From Candidatus Zhuqueibacterota bacterium (lineage in GTDB: Bacteria; Zhuqueibacterota; Zhuqueibacteria; Oceanimicrobiales; Oceanimicrobiaceae): a stretch of DNA of 64,000 nt. The stretch is taken from NCBI GenBank assembly GCA_029262055.1, contig JAJDAD010000043.1, forward strand, positions 1-64,000. Reading direction: 5' to 3'. Position 1 is the stretch's first letter, and each line of letters opens with the position of its first letter. Position numbers and translations under genes: made by a program. The notes under the pieces are model-generated. The model ran no database searches, was not told where the DNA came from, and worked only from the letters and a program-made list of their open reading frames with translations. Below are positions 44,350 to 52,953 of this stretch, one piece after another.

Positions 44350-44973
44350 CTATCTGTTTATCATGATGTTTTGTCTGTGTAAGCCGGTCACATAGCAAAG
44401 CGTACCGTTTTTGAGAAATGCGCGACTTGCCAGCATTGCCGCATTTCTGGTCAAATCTGAGACGTCGATCTGGATCTTCATGTTTTCCAGCCGCGTGGGT
44501 ACGTTGAAGTAAAACCGAATCGGGCCGGTCTTGTACGGCAAGAACTTCCAGGAGCTGACAACGCGACGGATGTAGCTTCCGGCTTTTGGGTGCCCGCGGT
44601 CGCGCAGCCTCGTAACAAGAAAATATCCTTGTTCGTCGATCGTCCCTGCAATTGCGACATCAGCTCTTTTGTCGATGCGCTCCAGGTACGTCCAGTCCAG
44701 CGGTTCCGGGCTGAGCCGAAAGTCAATCTCAAACTTGAGTGTCTTGATCGGCGGGCCGACAATGCGCACACTTTGCGTGCCCGGTCGTTTCGGGACCGGA
44801 ATTTTTTCCGGTGCCAGTCGCAACGGAATTTTGTTCTCTGCCTGCGGGATTTGCGACAGCAGGACCTGGCGGTAGACCACCAGCAGGAACAAGATTGCGA
44901 CGAGGGAGAAGATCGCCGTTCTCAGCTTCCTTCTCGGCTTGACGGCAAAGGGATTTCTTTCGATTTCTGTCAT
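44350..44973 (-). CDS. TonB-like energy-transducing protein
   Basis: A 207-aa protein with a short basic cytoplasmic N-terminus, one membrane segment (~19-34), a Pro/Lys linker (PEKIPVPKRPG) and a C-terminal domain (~100-160). That domain follows the TonB pattern: ADVAIAGTIDEQGYFLVTRL, then a helix ending SSWKFLPYKTGPIRFYFNVP. About 45 more residues follow it, which is unusual. It lies 13 bp after the second exbD-like gene, as in ExbB-ExbD-TonB operons. It probably carries proton-motive energy from the inner-membrane channel towards the outer membrane. Its target is more likely the barrel encoded in this operon than a nutrient receptor (inference). Confidence 0.75.
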   Translation of the reverse strand: MTEIERNPFAVKPRRKLRTAIFSLVAILFLLVVYRQVLLSQIPQAENKIPLRLAPEKIPVPKRPGTQSVRIVGPPIKTLKFEIDFRLSPEPLDWTYLERIDKRADVAIAGTIDEQGYFLVTRLRDRGHPKAGSYIRRVVSSWKFLPYKTGPIRFYFNVPTRLENMKIQIDVSDLTRNAAMLASRAFLKNGTLCYVTGLHRQNIMINR

Positions 44974-44986
44974 TTTCTATCGGTCT

Positions 44987-45553
44987 CTAGTTGAACTCAA
45001 TTTGAATGACGTTGCGTTCGATGAAAATATCGCTGCTGGCGCGGAGGTCGGCAATAGAACCTCCGACGCAGCCGTATTGAAAATGCGGAGAGTCCACCAG
45101 TTTTTCCACGACATTGGTGGCAAAGTAATAGGGTAGCTCATCCGGGCAGCGCACGAGTACAAAAAAGTCGAGGTCCGGCTTAGCATTTACCTCCTGTTTC
45201 AAGCGCTCGATGCGCTGGCCGAGCCGGCGCGAGTCCAGGCTCATTTTGTCCACCAGCAAGTCGACTTTTGCTTCGGTCGAGAGCCGGCGCGTACCATTCT
45301 CACTATAATGGAGAAGAGTATCAATGGCTGTGTGATCAAGCCAGACGTAGGAGTCAGCATCGATGATCTGGATCATGACCTGGGTCTCGCCCGGTTCGTT
45401 CTTCGGAGTCGGCAAATAGAGCTGGGCTTCGCCATCGGTCATCCTGATCAGAATACTTGAAATGATAAAAAAGATGAGCAAGATGAAAATCAGATCGATC
45501 AGAGACACCATTTGCAACTTTCGACCGTGTGGGGCTTCTCTCTTAAACGCCAT
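44987..45553 (-). CDS. ExbD/TolR-family protein (second copy)
   Basis: A 188-aa protein with one N-terminal membrane helix carrying the essential aspartate (VSLIDLIFILLIFF, Asp20) and a periplasmic domain of ~150 residues. The ATG at 45553 is chosen because it starts the conserved MAFKRE segment; it overlaps the end of the first exbD-like gene by 11 bp. The periplasmic part is longer than in E. coli ExbD and differs from the first copy apart from the membrane helix. Having two non-identical ExbD proteins per channel is also seen in the AglQ/AglS pair of Myxococcus. Confidence 0.88.
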   Translation of the reverse strand: MAFKREAPHGRKLQMVSLIDLIFILLIFFIISSILIRMTDGEAQLYLPTPKNEPGETQVMIQIIDADSYVWLDHTAIDTLLHYSENGTRRLSTEAKVDLLVDKMSLDSRRLGQRIERLKQEVNAKPDLDFFVLVRCPDELPYYFATNVVEKLVDSPHFQYGCVGGSIADLRASSDIFIERNVIQIEFN

Positions 45554-46160
45554 GGTTGTCGCTCCGTTTGAGCGGCCGCGTGCGCAGAACAAGTTGTGGA
45601 ATGTCATCCTGGTAGGCGCTACACTGCTCCATGATAAAATTGAGGATTTTAAACTCGGTGCTCTTCTCGGCGCGTACTTCGACCAGGGCCCGGTTAAAAA
45701 AACCTGTTTCTTTGCCACGCTCGATATACTCTGCAATTGACCTGGAGATCAACATACACGGGGCGGTAGCAGCAAATTCGGATTTCGGCAGGGACAAATA
45801 GCCGGGAGGAAATCTCGCAAAGGTAGAGTCCAGGCGTGCTTGCTCCAAAGCCTGTCTGCGTGAAATCTCTGGCGCCTCAGCCGGTCCGGGCCACAAAATG
45901 TAAACAGTCCGGCCAGCCTGGCCTTCGGATGAGTCGGCAGTGACCTCGATCATCAAGTGCTGTAATTCATCTTTTTTGATAATTGCGGTTTCCGTATCCG
46001 ATGTCGGTAGCTCGACGTCTGCTGAAACCCGCGATTTCGAATAGCTGCCGGTGAGTGAGAACGCAAACGAAACCAGGAAGAAGATCAGCAACAGGAAAAC
46101 CACATCGATCAGGCTGGTCAACTCCAGCCCGCGCGGATTTTCGGTTTTTCGAAATGCCAT
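45543..46160 (-). CDS. ExbD/TolR-family protein (first copy)
   Basis: A 205-aa protein. The membrane helix carries the proton-path aspartate in LTSLIDVVFLLLIFF (Asp19), followed by a periplasmic domain of ~165 residues with two cysteines (APCMLIS, EQCSAY). The ATG at 46160 begins the MAFRKTENPRG segment, closely similar to the start of the second copy; an in-frame start at 46211 would overlap the exbB-like gene and is rejected. The gene starts 11 bp after the exbB-like stop. The family forms the mobile part of ion-driven motors together with ExbB-type channels. Confidence 0.88.
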   Translation of the reverse strand: MAFRKTENPRGLELTSLIDVVFLLLIFFLVSFAFSLTGSYSKSRVSADVELPTSDTETAIIKKDELQHLMIEVTADSSEGQAGRTVYILWPGPAEAPEISRRQALEQARLDSTFARFPPGYLSLPKSEFAATAPCMLISRSIAEYIERGKETGFFNRALVEVRAEKSTEFKILNFIMEQCSAYQDDIPQLVLRTRPLKRSDNHGV

Positions 46161-46171
46161 ATCGTACCCGC

Positions 46172-47794
46172 CTATAGTTGCTCGGTTATCGAAACGTAAA
46201 TTTCTTCCCACTTCGAATAAATCCAGTCGAGCTTATGCTTGAAGTAGTAGTAGATGATCACGAACAGGATACCATTGGCGAGACCGAAGATTGTGGTCCA
46301 GAGCGCTTCAAAGATACCGTTGCTAAGCAGTTGCAGTGTTTTCGAAAAGTCTTCAGTGACGGAAGAGGTCGCCAACTGCTGAAATGCGAACGTGATTCCC
46401 GTAACCGTACCAAAAAGTCCAACCAGCGGCGCGAGCGCCCCGTAGTTCCAGAACCACTCGATGCGCGATTTGCGCTTCAGGATCTCGATTTCGCTGGAAG
46501 CACGATCTTCAAACGCGCGTTTAACTTCCTCGGTCGGCTTCGACCAACGGTGACCATTCATCCGGTGGATTTCCAGGCCGGCATGAATAATCCTGCTGGT
46601 TGGGAATGGCCGCAACCCGCGCTTCAAATCCATGACTCCTTTACGCAGACACCACTTGCGGAATCGTGCAAACGGCTTTTCATCGGCCACAACCGGACTG
46701 TAGATTTCATCGATCAGACGTTCCATATTGTGCTTGCAGGCCTGGGGGTGGCCGTTGCCGTTCGGCATGACCAGTTCGTGGAAGTTGTCCTCGATTTTGA
46801 CCACCAGTTCCGTCAGAACGTCGTCAGTCGTTTTCGGCTTGCCGTTCATCTTATATTCCGGGAAAGCGATGATGTCTTCGATTGTACCGATTGCTCGGTC
46901 GCCATCCGACGACCAGTATTCCATACAAGCAACGTCTACTGACGCCATCTTTTCGGTGGAACTCAATTCCGCAGGAATCGTCTTGACGGCCTTGTCAGCT
47001 ATGACTTTGCTTTTTACGGCAATCATCTCCCAGGCATCGAGGATAAACTTGAACTTTTCGGTGAGACGCTTTTCGTAAGAAACGTCGCAGCTCATGGACA
47101 GGGAATAGGCCAGCCCCTCCGAAGCTCGCTTAAAGGGAAAGATATTCCCCAGGTACAAGGTCCGGGACGAGTAGAAGAAGAAGACGAAAAGACTCAGCGC
47201 TCCGGTTACCGAGAGAAACACAAAGGCGACTTTCCCCAGCATGGTTGAGTGGTCGTAAATCTGCGCTTTGCCGACCACCGCCAGTTGCCACCTGCCCGGA
47301 TGCAGGTAGTAGGGCCAGTTATGCCCCAACATCGGCGCTCCGCTTTCCCCGCCTTTCCCGATGACAAGGGTCGCCCGGTCTGACTCCACGAGAATACCGC
47401 CGCCGGCATCTAGCGCCTGGACTTTCAGAAAAAGTTCTGTCCCCACCGGGATGGCATTTATTCCCGCAGAGTTCCCCTTCGTCGCGATGACCTCAGCGTA
47501 GGGCGAACCAGTCTTGCTTTCATAGGCCAGGACCTTGTACGATAAGTTGTCGCCGACAAGGTCTTGATGCTCACCATTTTCGTCCTTCGTGGTTGCGGTC
47601 CAATGCACATTGAGGTCAACAGACTTCGGCAGATAAAGCCAGTTTCTCTCAACTTTTTGGTAAACAACATCTGCGATTGCTAGTTCGTACACTGGTTGCG
47701 ATTCTTGTGCATGAGCGGTCGCAGAATGTAGGCCTAGCGCCGGCAAAGCCAGCGCAACGATGTGCAAAAGCACGCGGGGTTGAAAGACTCTCAT
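46172..47794 (-). CDS. MotA/TolQ/ExbB proton-channel protein with exported FN3-like N-terminal domain
   Basis: A 540-aa protein, more than twice the size of ExbB. Residues 1-30 look like a cleavable signal peptide. Residues ~35-147 resemble a fibronectin type III domain (VDLNVHWTAT ... LSYKVLAYES ... ELFLKVQALDAGGGI). Membrane helix 1 is ~187-207, followed by a cytoplasmic region of ~240 residues. Helices 2 and 3 lie at ~451-472 and ~496-517, with the family motifs LAPLVGLFGTVTGITFAF and GIFEALWTTIFGLANGIL; both pore threonine positions are kept. AGAGGTGG lies 7 nt before the ATG. With the two ExbD proteins it should form a proton-driven motor in the inner membrane. Confidence 0.85.
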   Translation of the reverse strand: MRVFQPRVLLHIVALALPALGLHSATAHAQESQPVYELAIADVVYQKVERNWLYLPKSVDLNVHWTATTKDENGEHQDLVGDNLSYKVLAYESKTGSPYAEVIATKGNSAGINAIPVGTELFLKVQALDAGGGILVESDRATLVIGKGGESGAPMLGHNWPYYLHPGRWQLAVVGKAQIYDHSTMLGKVAFVFLSVTGALSLFVFFFYSSRTLYLGNIFPFKRASEGLAYSLSMSCDVSYEKRLTEKFKFILDAWEMIAVKSKVIADKAVKTIPAELSSTEKMASVDVACMEYWSSDGDRAIGTIEDIIAFPEYKMNGKPKTTDDVLTELVVKIEDNFHELVMPNGNGHPQACKHNMERLIDEIYSPVVADEKPFARFRKWCLRKGVMDLKRGLRPFPTSRIIHAGLEIHRMNGHRWSKPTEEVKRAFEDRASSEIEILKRKSRIEWFWNYGALAPLVGLFGTVTGITFAFQQLATSSVTEDFSKTLQLLSNGIFEALWTTIFGLANGILFVIIYYYFKHKLDWIYSKWEEIYVSITEQL

Positions 47795-47833
47795 GACGTA
47801 CCACCTCTGTTTGAATAAATTACATCAGGACAG

Positions 47834-49963
47834 CTAATTTGTATTCAGTGAAAAATAATCGTGTATGACTGTTCCCGTTGAAAAAGCTCTAATATATGCA
47901 TCAGTTATACGTGTCATTGTCTTTGCCAGTCGTTCAAAGTCGCCTGCCTGATAGGATTCGACCAGGCCGGTCAGCAACGTTTGACCGTTGGTCAGAAAAG
48001 CCGCGAAATCAGAGTCCGGGAAGAACCGCGGGATCTTGGCAAACTCGTTCAGGAACTCGCGAGATTCTTCCGGCGATGACAAGTAGTACATAGATGCGGC
48101 CCGCAAGAACAGCACTTCATCGCCAAACGAACAGTCCGTGGTCAGCGGCAGATAAAGATCAGCAGGAAAAGCCGAAGTGTTCAGATCAACCTCCTGCAAT
48201 GTCTGTAATACTTCCTGGTATTCGCCTTCCAGAAAGAAGATATGTGCAAGCAAAAACTTGCCAAGTTGATGCTCGTTCAGATTGTCCGAAACGAGCCGGA
48301 TAGCTTCCGGTTTACGGCCATCCTTGTACAGCGCATACGCCTTCAGATAGTCCAGCGTGCGTCTCGCAGTTGCAGAAGTCCCGGAAATCGTCGTAACAGC
48401 CAGATTTTTGCCCCACGACTTTCCGTCGCTTTCCAGGGCTGCGAGGCTTTCGTGCGGTTCATTGGCCAGCAAGCCCGCTTGCATGGCGAATAGAAACGAA
48501 CGAAAGTACGCCTCTCGATCGAGTTCCTTTTTGCCGGCGTCCAGCCGCATAAACCGCCGGGCGCGATTGGTATAAGCCTGCACAGTTGACCTGAATCTGT
48601 CAGCTCTGCTTTCGGGATCGGGGTCGTCGACTAATTGTGTCTCCTGCATCTCGCGCAGCAGGCTCAGGAAACGGACATCAGCGGAACGCAGGGCCGCTTC
48701 GTAGCGGTAGGCGCGTTTGCCGGTGTTCTTCGAGGTTTCCGAGTAGCGTAAAAAGGTCAGGGCCTGCTGTGCAGAGCGGGCCGTATAAAGGTCGTGACAG
48801 TCAGGTGCCTGCAATTCTGCCATGGCCGCCTGGTACCAATAGCGCGAAGTGAACGGATTGCGGTCAACTGAAAAGGAGTAGCGCGCGCCGGTGGCGTCGA
48901 AGCTGCTCCGGTCGTTACCGTAGGTCCAGTCAGCGGAAGGAAGCCAGTCGCGGCCCAGCAGGATCTCCGGGCTAAAATTGAGACCGAAAGTTATGGACTC
49001 ATGATTGGAGTTTGAGCCGAGTCGTAATTTTACCGGCCACTCGCTGTTGATTCTTGAGAAGTCATACTCCAGTCCGAACATGACTTCCTGCTCTCGCCCG
49101 GCGGGTGCGACCACGCCGTAATCGAATGACAGCATCAGTCCGTTCAGATAGCCCAGGGCCGGACTTACCGAAACACCCAGGACTGCGTTGGCAGGTATCT
49201 TGTCCTGCAGCACGTTGGCCGTCCTGGAAAAAGTCGGCTGATTAAGATCGCGCCAGGTAAATCCCAGGTTGAAAAAACCGGATTCATGCGCATATTTGAA
49301 TCCCAGGTCAAAGCTGGTGGCCGACAACCCGACGCCAAATAGGTCCTGCTGGATGAACTTCGCAGTGAGGCCGACGTCCAGGTCACCCGCGATGATTTTG
49401 CCAAAGCCGGACTTGGAGCTTAGTCCCGACCTGCGCAGTAAGGAGTTCAGAGGATATGATGCGGAAACGTAGACTGCGCTCTGGTCGGTGGAAGTGCCGG
49501 CACTGGCACCGCCGGACTGCGGTACCGCGGCGTTGTCGAAGAGTTGGAATTCACCCAGAGAGTGCCAGAGAACGCCGACCCCGAGTTTCAGATCCTGCAA
49601 CCCGCGCACGAAGCCACTGGTGCCGGGATTGCCGACAAAAAACAGTCGCACCGGCACCGCGCCGGCGAGGTAATTCAGAGAAGCGCCTTCACGCAGCGGC
49701 ATGTGCATAAACATGAAGGTGCCGCCGGTTCGTCTCAAGGCTGACATCCCCGCCGGGTTCCAATACAGGGCGCTGGCATCGTCGGAAATAGAAGTGAACG
49801 CCCGGCCAAGCCCCATGGCCTTGGCGCCTGTGCCCCAACGCAAGAATTCCCCTGCCTGCCCGGCATTGCCCTGGGCGTGACCTATGTCTCCGGTCAAATG
49901 CAGTACCAAAGCCGCGGTCAAAATCATGGCGGCTACTTGTGTGCTAATAGCTCTATACATCAT
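47834..49963 (-). CDS. PorV/PorQ-like outer-membrane barrel fused to a C-terminal helical repeat region
   Basis: A 709-aa protein with a signal peptide (residues 1-31). Residues ~36-335 form a PorV/PorQ-type barrel, opening with GAKAMGLGRAFTSISDDASALYWNPAGM and continuing as alternating strands. After a short link, residues ~370-709 are largely helical with TPR-like features (TLDYLKAYALYKDGRKPEAIRLV, FLLAHIFFLEGEYQEVLQTL). PorV proteins are normally ~350-400 aa and lack this part, so this looks like a fusion placing a periplasmic helical domain under the barrel. It overlaps the end of the 989-aa FN3 protein gene by four bases and is 39 bp from the exbB-like gene. A bridge between surface protein and motor is a reasonable inference. 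Confidence 0.78.
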   Translation of the reverse strand: MMYRAISTQVAAMILTAALVLHLTGDIGHAQGNAGQAGEFLRWGTGAKAMGLGRAFTSISDDASALYWNPAGMSALRRTGGTFMFMHMPLREGASLNYLAGAVPVRLFFVGNPGTSGFVRGLQDLKLGVGVLWHSLGEFQLFDNAAVPQSGGASAGTSTDQSAVYVSASYPLNSLLRRSGLSSKSGFGKIIAGDLDVGLTAKFIQQDLFGVGLSATSFDLGFKYAHESGFFNLGFTWRDLNQPTFSRTANVLQDKIPANAVLGVSVSPALGYLNGLMLSFDYGVVAPAGREQEVMFGLEYDFSRINSEWPVKLRLGSNSNHESITFGLNFSPEILLGRDWLPSADWTYGNDRSSFDATGARYSFSVDRNPFTSRYWYQAAMAELQAPDCHDLYTARSAQQALTFLRYSETSKNTGKRAYRYEAALRSADVRFLSLLREMQETQLVDDPDPESRADRFRSTVQAYTNRARRFMRLDAGKKELDREAYFRSFLFAMQAGLLANEPHESLAALESDGKSWGKNLAVTTISGTSATARRTLDYLKAYALYKDGRKPEAIRLVSDNLNEHQLGKFLLAHIFFLEGEYQEVLQTLQEVDLNTSAFPADLYLPLTTDCSFGDEVLFLRAASMYYLSSPEESREFLNEFAKIPRFFPDSDFAAFLTNGQTLLTGLVESYQAGDFERLAKTMTRITDAYIRAFSTGTVIHDYFSLNTN

Positions 49964-52929
49964 AAAACCTTCTTGACTACGCCTATTTTGAAGCGAACAT
50001 TCGTCCTGGTCCCTACGACGATATAGCCACCATTCGCTACGTATTCACCATTGCCATTTTTTCCGTCCCAGGCAAAATCGTAGCTAGTGATTTTGGCATT
50101 GAGACGTCGAACGAGATTACCAAAAAAATCGTAGATGCTGACCTCGGTTTCATCCTCATTATCCACGCGGATGGTTGCCTTTTCCTGCATCGGATTGAAT
50201 GGATTGGGAAAGGCAAACATAGGAAGCGGTTTCTGCTGCAGGAAAAAGCCAAGCTGCAACGATGAGCTTTCGTGCCCCGCGCCGTCGATGACTTTCACGG
50301 ACAATTCGATGGGGACGGCATTGTCGGCCACCGTGACGATATCATAGGAAATGATGTCGTTGAACCGGGCAGTTGAGTCGCTGACCGGCATGATCGCTCC
50401 GGCACTGCCGTTTTCCGTGATGACATAGTTCCAAATCTCCCCACCGGCTCCATCGCGGGCACTGAGCGCCAGGTCGAGCTTACGCGAAAAGGCCCAGACC
50501 TGGCCATTTACTCTCTGGCCGCCGGGGAACTCAAAACTTTCAACAACCGGAGGCGTGTCGTCTTGCCGGGACTGAACGGTGTTGGAGCGCACGGTCCTGG
50601 CATGCAGATCGGTGCCGGTAATCCAGTAGCAATAACTCTGGCCATCCTGCAGGTCTGCAAACGGCTGGCAGCCCTGCGCCGCCGGCGTGGCAATGACCAC
50701 TGAATCCAAAGGCGCGCCGTCGCAGCTACTAGCGCGGAAAACAGTCATGTTGGCGAGGGCCCCGGAAATCGACCAACAAATCGAATTTGACAGGCCTGGT
50801 GTAAATTCCGGCAGTTCTGCAAGCTCGATGTGGGGTATGCCGGTGTAGCTGCATGTTTCTTCCGGCCCCTGGATTCGTGCATTGCCTACCGAGTCAACCG
50901 GAACAATCCGGTATGAAAACTCCCGGCTCGGTGCGTCCGCAGGGAAGCTGTCCAGGTAGGACAGCACACCTGCATTGACCGAATCGATGACCACGCCATC
51001 GCGTACAACGCGGTAGACAGCCAGGCCGCTGCAATCCGCTTCATCTGCGGCCGGAGTCCAGATCAGCCCGATGGCATTATCGCCCTGTATCTGACTGCAA
51101 GTGAGCGCGCCCACCTGCTCGGGAGCTTTGTCGTCCAACGCAATGCGGAGCGGATCTGCCACAGTCGTGTTGCCGGCAGCATCGGTAATTTCGAGGGAGA
51201 GGTTAATCGGCCCGCAGATGGAACTAAGCAGCGCGACAGGAATGGTAGCGCTCCACTCACGGCCGTTAGCGCTGAGGTCTTGCTCAAACAGCGGAGAATC
51301 GTTTTCGGTTAGCCGCACGGCCTTTAGTCGTCCCTGCAGAGCGTCGCGAGCCACAACCGAGACTTCGATATCCCGCGTGTTTACCCAATCCTGGTTCGCA
51401 AGATGGATGATGCCCGCAATCGAGAATTCAGGGAGTGTGGGTGCCGAGGCGTCCTGGATGGTGGCAACCGTGTCCGACCGAATCGTACGCTGCTGCACAT
51501 CCACGGCTTCAACCCAAAAAGCGTATGAACTACCATCGATGAGGTCAGTGAAGGTGTGACAGGTGTCGGCCACAGCGACTCGCACGGAAGATTCGAAATC
51601 TCCATCCTGCGCCCGAAATACGGAATAGGTCGTAACATCGCGCGTTCTGGTCCAGCACACTTCGTTTGTAGTGCCGGCTGTAAACTCGGGCTCTGACAGC
51701 ATCGTGAGCACCGGCACGGCGCGGAAACTGCATGTCTGTTCACCGCCAACGGTTTGCACGTTGCCCAGTGAGTCGCTGGCCTGAACCTGGTAAGCCAATT
51801 CCAAATCAGATGTGTTGGCGGTGAACCGGTCAATGAAAGTGGTCTGCCCCGCGCCCACAGTCGCAATGGCTTCACCGTTTCGGAAAATATCATATTTTGC
51901 CAGACCGATACCCGGAGCCGGATCTTCTGATGCTGTCCAGGTTAGCTGGACCGTATTCAGGATCTGCTGGCAGTCCAGGCTGACTGAAGAGGGTGGACTG
52001 GTGTCAATGGTGATCTGAATCTGCGCTGCCGCGCCATCGAGCGGTTGGCCACCGTTGCCGGCAAGCTCAAAGTTCGGGAAGAAACTCGCCGGGGTGTGCG
52101 TACCGTCTTTTGCCTCTACCCGGAATGAGTAGCACCCGTCCGGCAACTCCTGCGCAAAGGTAACGCTCGCTGCTGCATCAAAGGTGAACCCGATATCGCT
52201 GGAGTCACTGGCAAAGGTGGTATCAGCCACCGATGTTGCCCAAAGCGGTTCTGAGCAATCCTTGCGGTACAAAAAAGCCTGCCACACACCTGCATCGTCC
52301 TGCAAGTCGGCACGCAGCGTAAATCCGGGTTGGCGCAACCAACCCGGAAATGCACTCGCTGCTAACTCAGGAATTTCAACATTAGTCACCCCGGGGACTT
52401 GATTGTCCTGAATTGTCCAAACCGTGTCGCTATAGGCGCTACAATGTTTCTCCAGTTGCGTACTGTCTGTAACGGCAGCGCAATCACCCAAACAAACCGG
52501 AAGCACCAGCGCGCTGCTAAATTCATATTTTACACCGTTCTCCAGTTGGCCGATAAATTCGACTTGCGCGGACGTATCGTCCAGATCGACCGGTCTGGGG
52601 AATTCGAAGACGGCGTTCGTGCTCAAATCGCGTACGATGGTGCTGACAAATGGCTCGCGGACACTGTCCACCGGGACCGGCAACAAACCAACCGGCGGCA
52701 GAAAAAATCCCAGTTGGTTTGTGTTTCCCTGAGTGTATCTGGGCTCACCCTGCAGGAGTGGCGCAGGCACATCTTCAATGCAGTCCACTTGCTGCAAGGT
52801 CCTTACAAAAGTCAGAAACTCAGCGAAGTTTTCGTCTGTCCGAAGCGATTTCGGTTGTGCCTGCAGAGCGTCGCCCGACAGAAAAATCGTAGCAAGAACG
52901 ACCGCTTTTTTAACAGAGTATCGAAACAC
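49960..52929 (-). CDS. Large exported FN3/Ig-repeat protein with sorting-type C-terminus
   Basis: A 989-aa protein starting at GTG (AGAGG five bases upstream), with a signal peptide (~1-24). Three repeating blocks are visible. Each has a module opening with a PxFTxGxxNxxCW-type motif (413-426, 706-719; degenerate at 62-75) and closing at a QD-xxx-P motif (174-180, 492-497, 789-794), followed by an Ig-like domain. Ordinary FN3 domains (~305-400, ~601-694) precede modules two and three. Residues ~903-989 resemble a sorting/FlgD-like domain (FAFPNPFNPMQEKATI, VSIYDFFGNLVRRL, WDGKNGNGE) but lack the usual last residues, ending VKKVL. Many paired cysteines suggest disulfides after export. Probably a surface fibre or adhesin. 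Function unknown. Confidence 0.82.
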   Translation of the reverse strand: MFRYSVKKAVVLATIFLSGDALQAQPKSLRTDENFAEFLTFVRTLQQVDCIEDVPAPLLQGEPRYTQGNTNQLGFFLPPVGLLPVPVDSVREPFVSTIVRDLSTNAVFEFPRPVDLDDTSAQVEFIGQLENGVKYEFSSALVLPVCLGDCAAVTDSTQLEKHCSAYSDTVWTIQDNQVPGVTNVEIPELAASAFPGWLRQPGFTLRADLQDDAGVWQAFLYRKDCSEPLWATSVADTTFASDSSDIGFTFDAAASVTFAQELPDGCYSFRVEAKDGTHTPASFFPNFELAGNGGQPLDGAAAQIQITIDTSPPSSVSLDCQQILNTVQLTWTASEDPAPGIGLAKYDIFRNGEAIATVGAGQTTFIDRFTANTSDLELAYQVQASDSLGNVQTVGGEQTCSFRAVPVLTMLSEPEFTAGTTNEVCWTRTRDVTTYSVFRAQDGDFESSVRVAVADTCHTFTDLIDGSSYAFWVEAVDVQQRTIRSDTVATIQDASAPTLPEFSIAGIIHLANQDWVNTRDIEVSVVARDALQGRLKAVRLTENDSPLFEQDLSANGREWSATIPVALLSSICGPINLSLEITDAAGNTTVADPLRIALDDKAPEQVGALTCSQIQGDNAIGLIWTPAADEADCSGLAVYRVVRDGVVIDSVNAGVLSYLDSFPADAPSREFSYRIVPVDSVGNARIQGPEETCSYTGIPHIELAELPEFTPGLSNSICWSISGALANMTVFRASSCDGAPLDSVVIATPAAQGCQPFADLQDGQSYCYWITGTDLHARTVRSNTVQSRQDDTPPVVESFEFPGGQRVNGQVWAFSRKLDLALSARDGAGGEIWNYVITENGSAGAIMPVSDSTARFNDIISYDIVTVADNAVPIELSVKVIDGAGHESSSLQLGFFLQQKPLPMFAFPNPFNPMQEKATIRVDNEDETEVSIYDFFGNLVRRLNAKITSYDFAWDGKNGNGEYVANGGYIVVGTRTNVRFKIGVVKKVL
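50239..52017 (-). repeat. Tandem ~295-residue protein repeat unit (two copies)
   Basis: Within the 989-aa protein, residues 305-600 (bases 52017-51130) and 601-897 (bases 51129-50239) share the same order: FN3 domain, CW-to-QD module, Ig-like domain. They match at many positions, e.g. GLAKYDIFRNGEAI with GLAVYRVVRDGVVI and YQVQASDSLGN with YRIVPVDSVGN. The match is at the protein level and looks old. Confidence 0.65.
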
Positions 52930-52953
52930 GTTATCCTCTCGGGTTGATAGATA

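Noticed and set aside
46178-46942. Plus-strand open frame of ~254 codons opposite the ExbB-like gene
   Set aside because: The minus-strand frame carries the ExbB signatures; the plus frame has no domain and no start signal.
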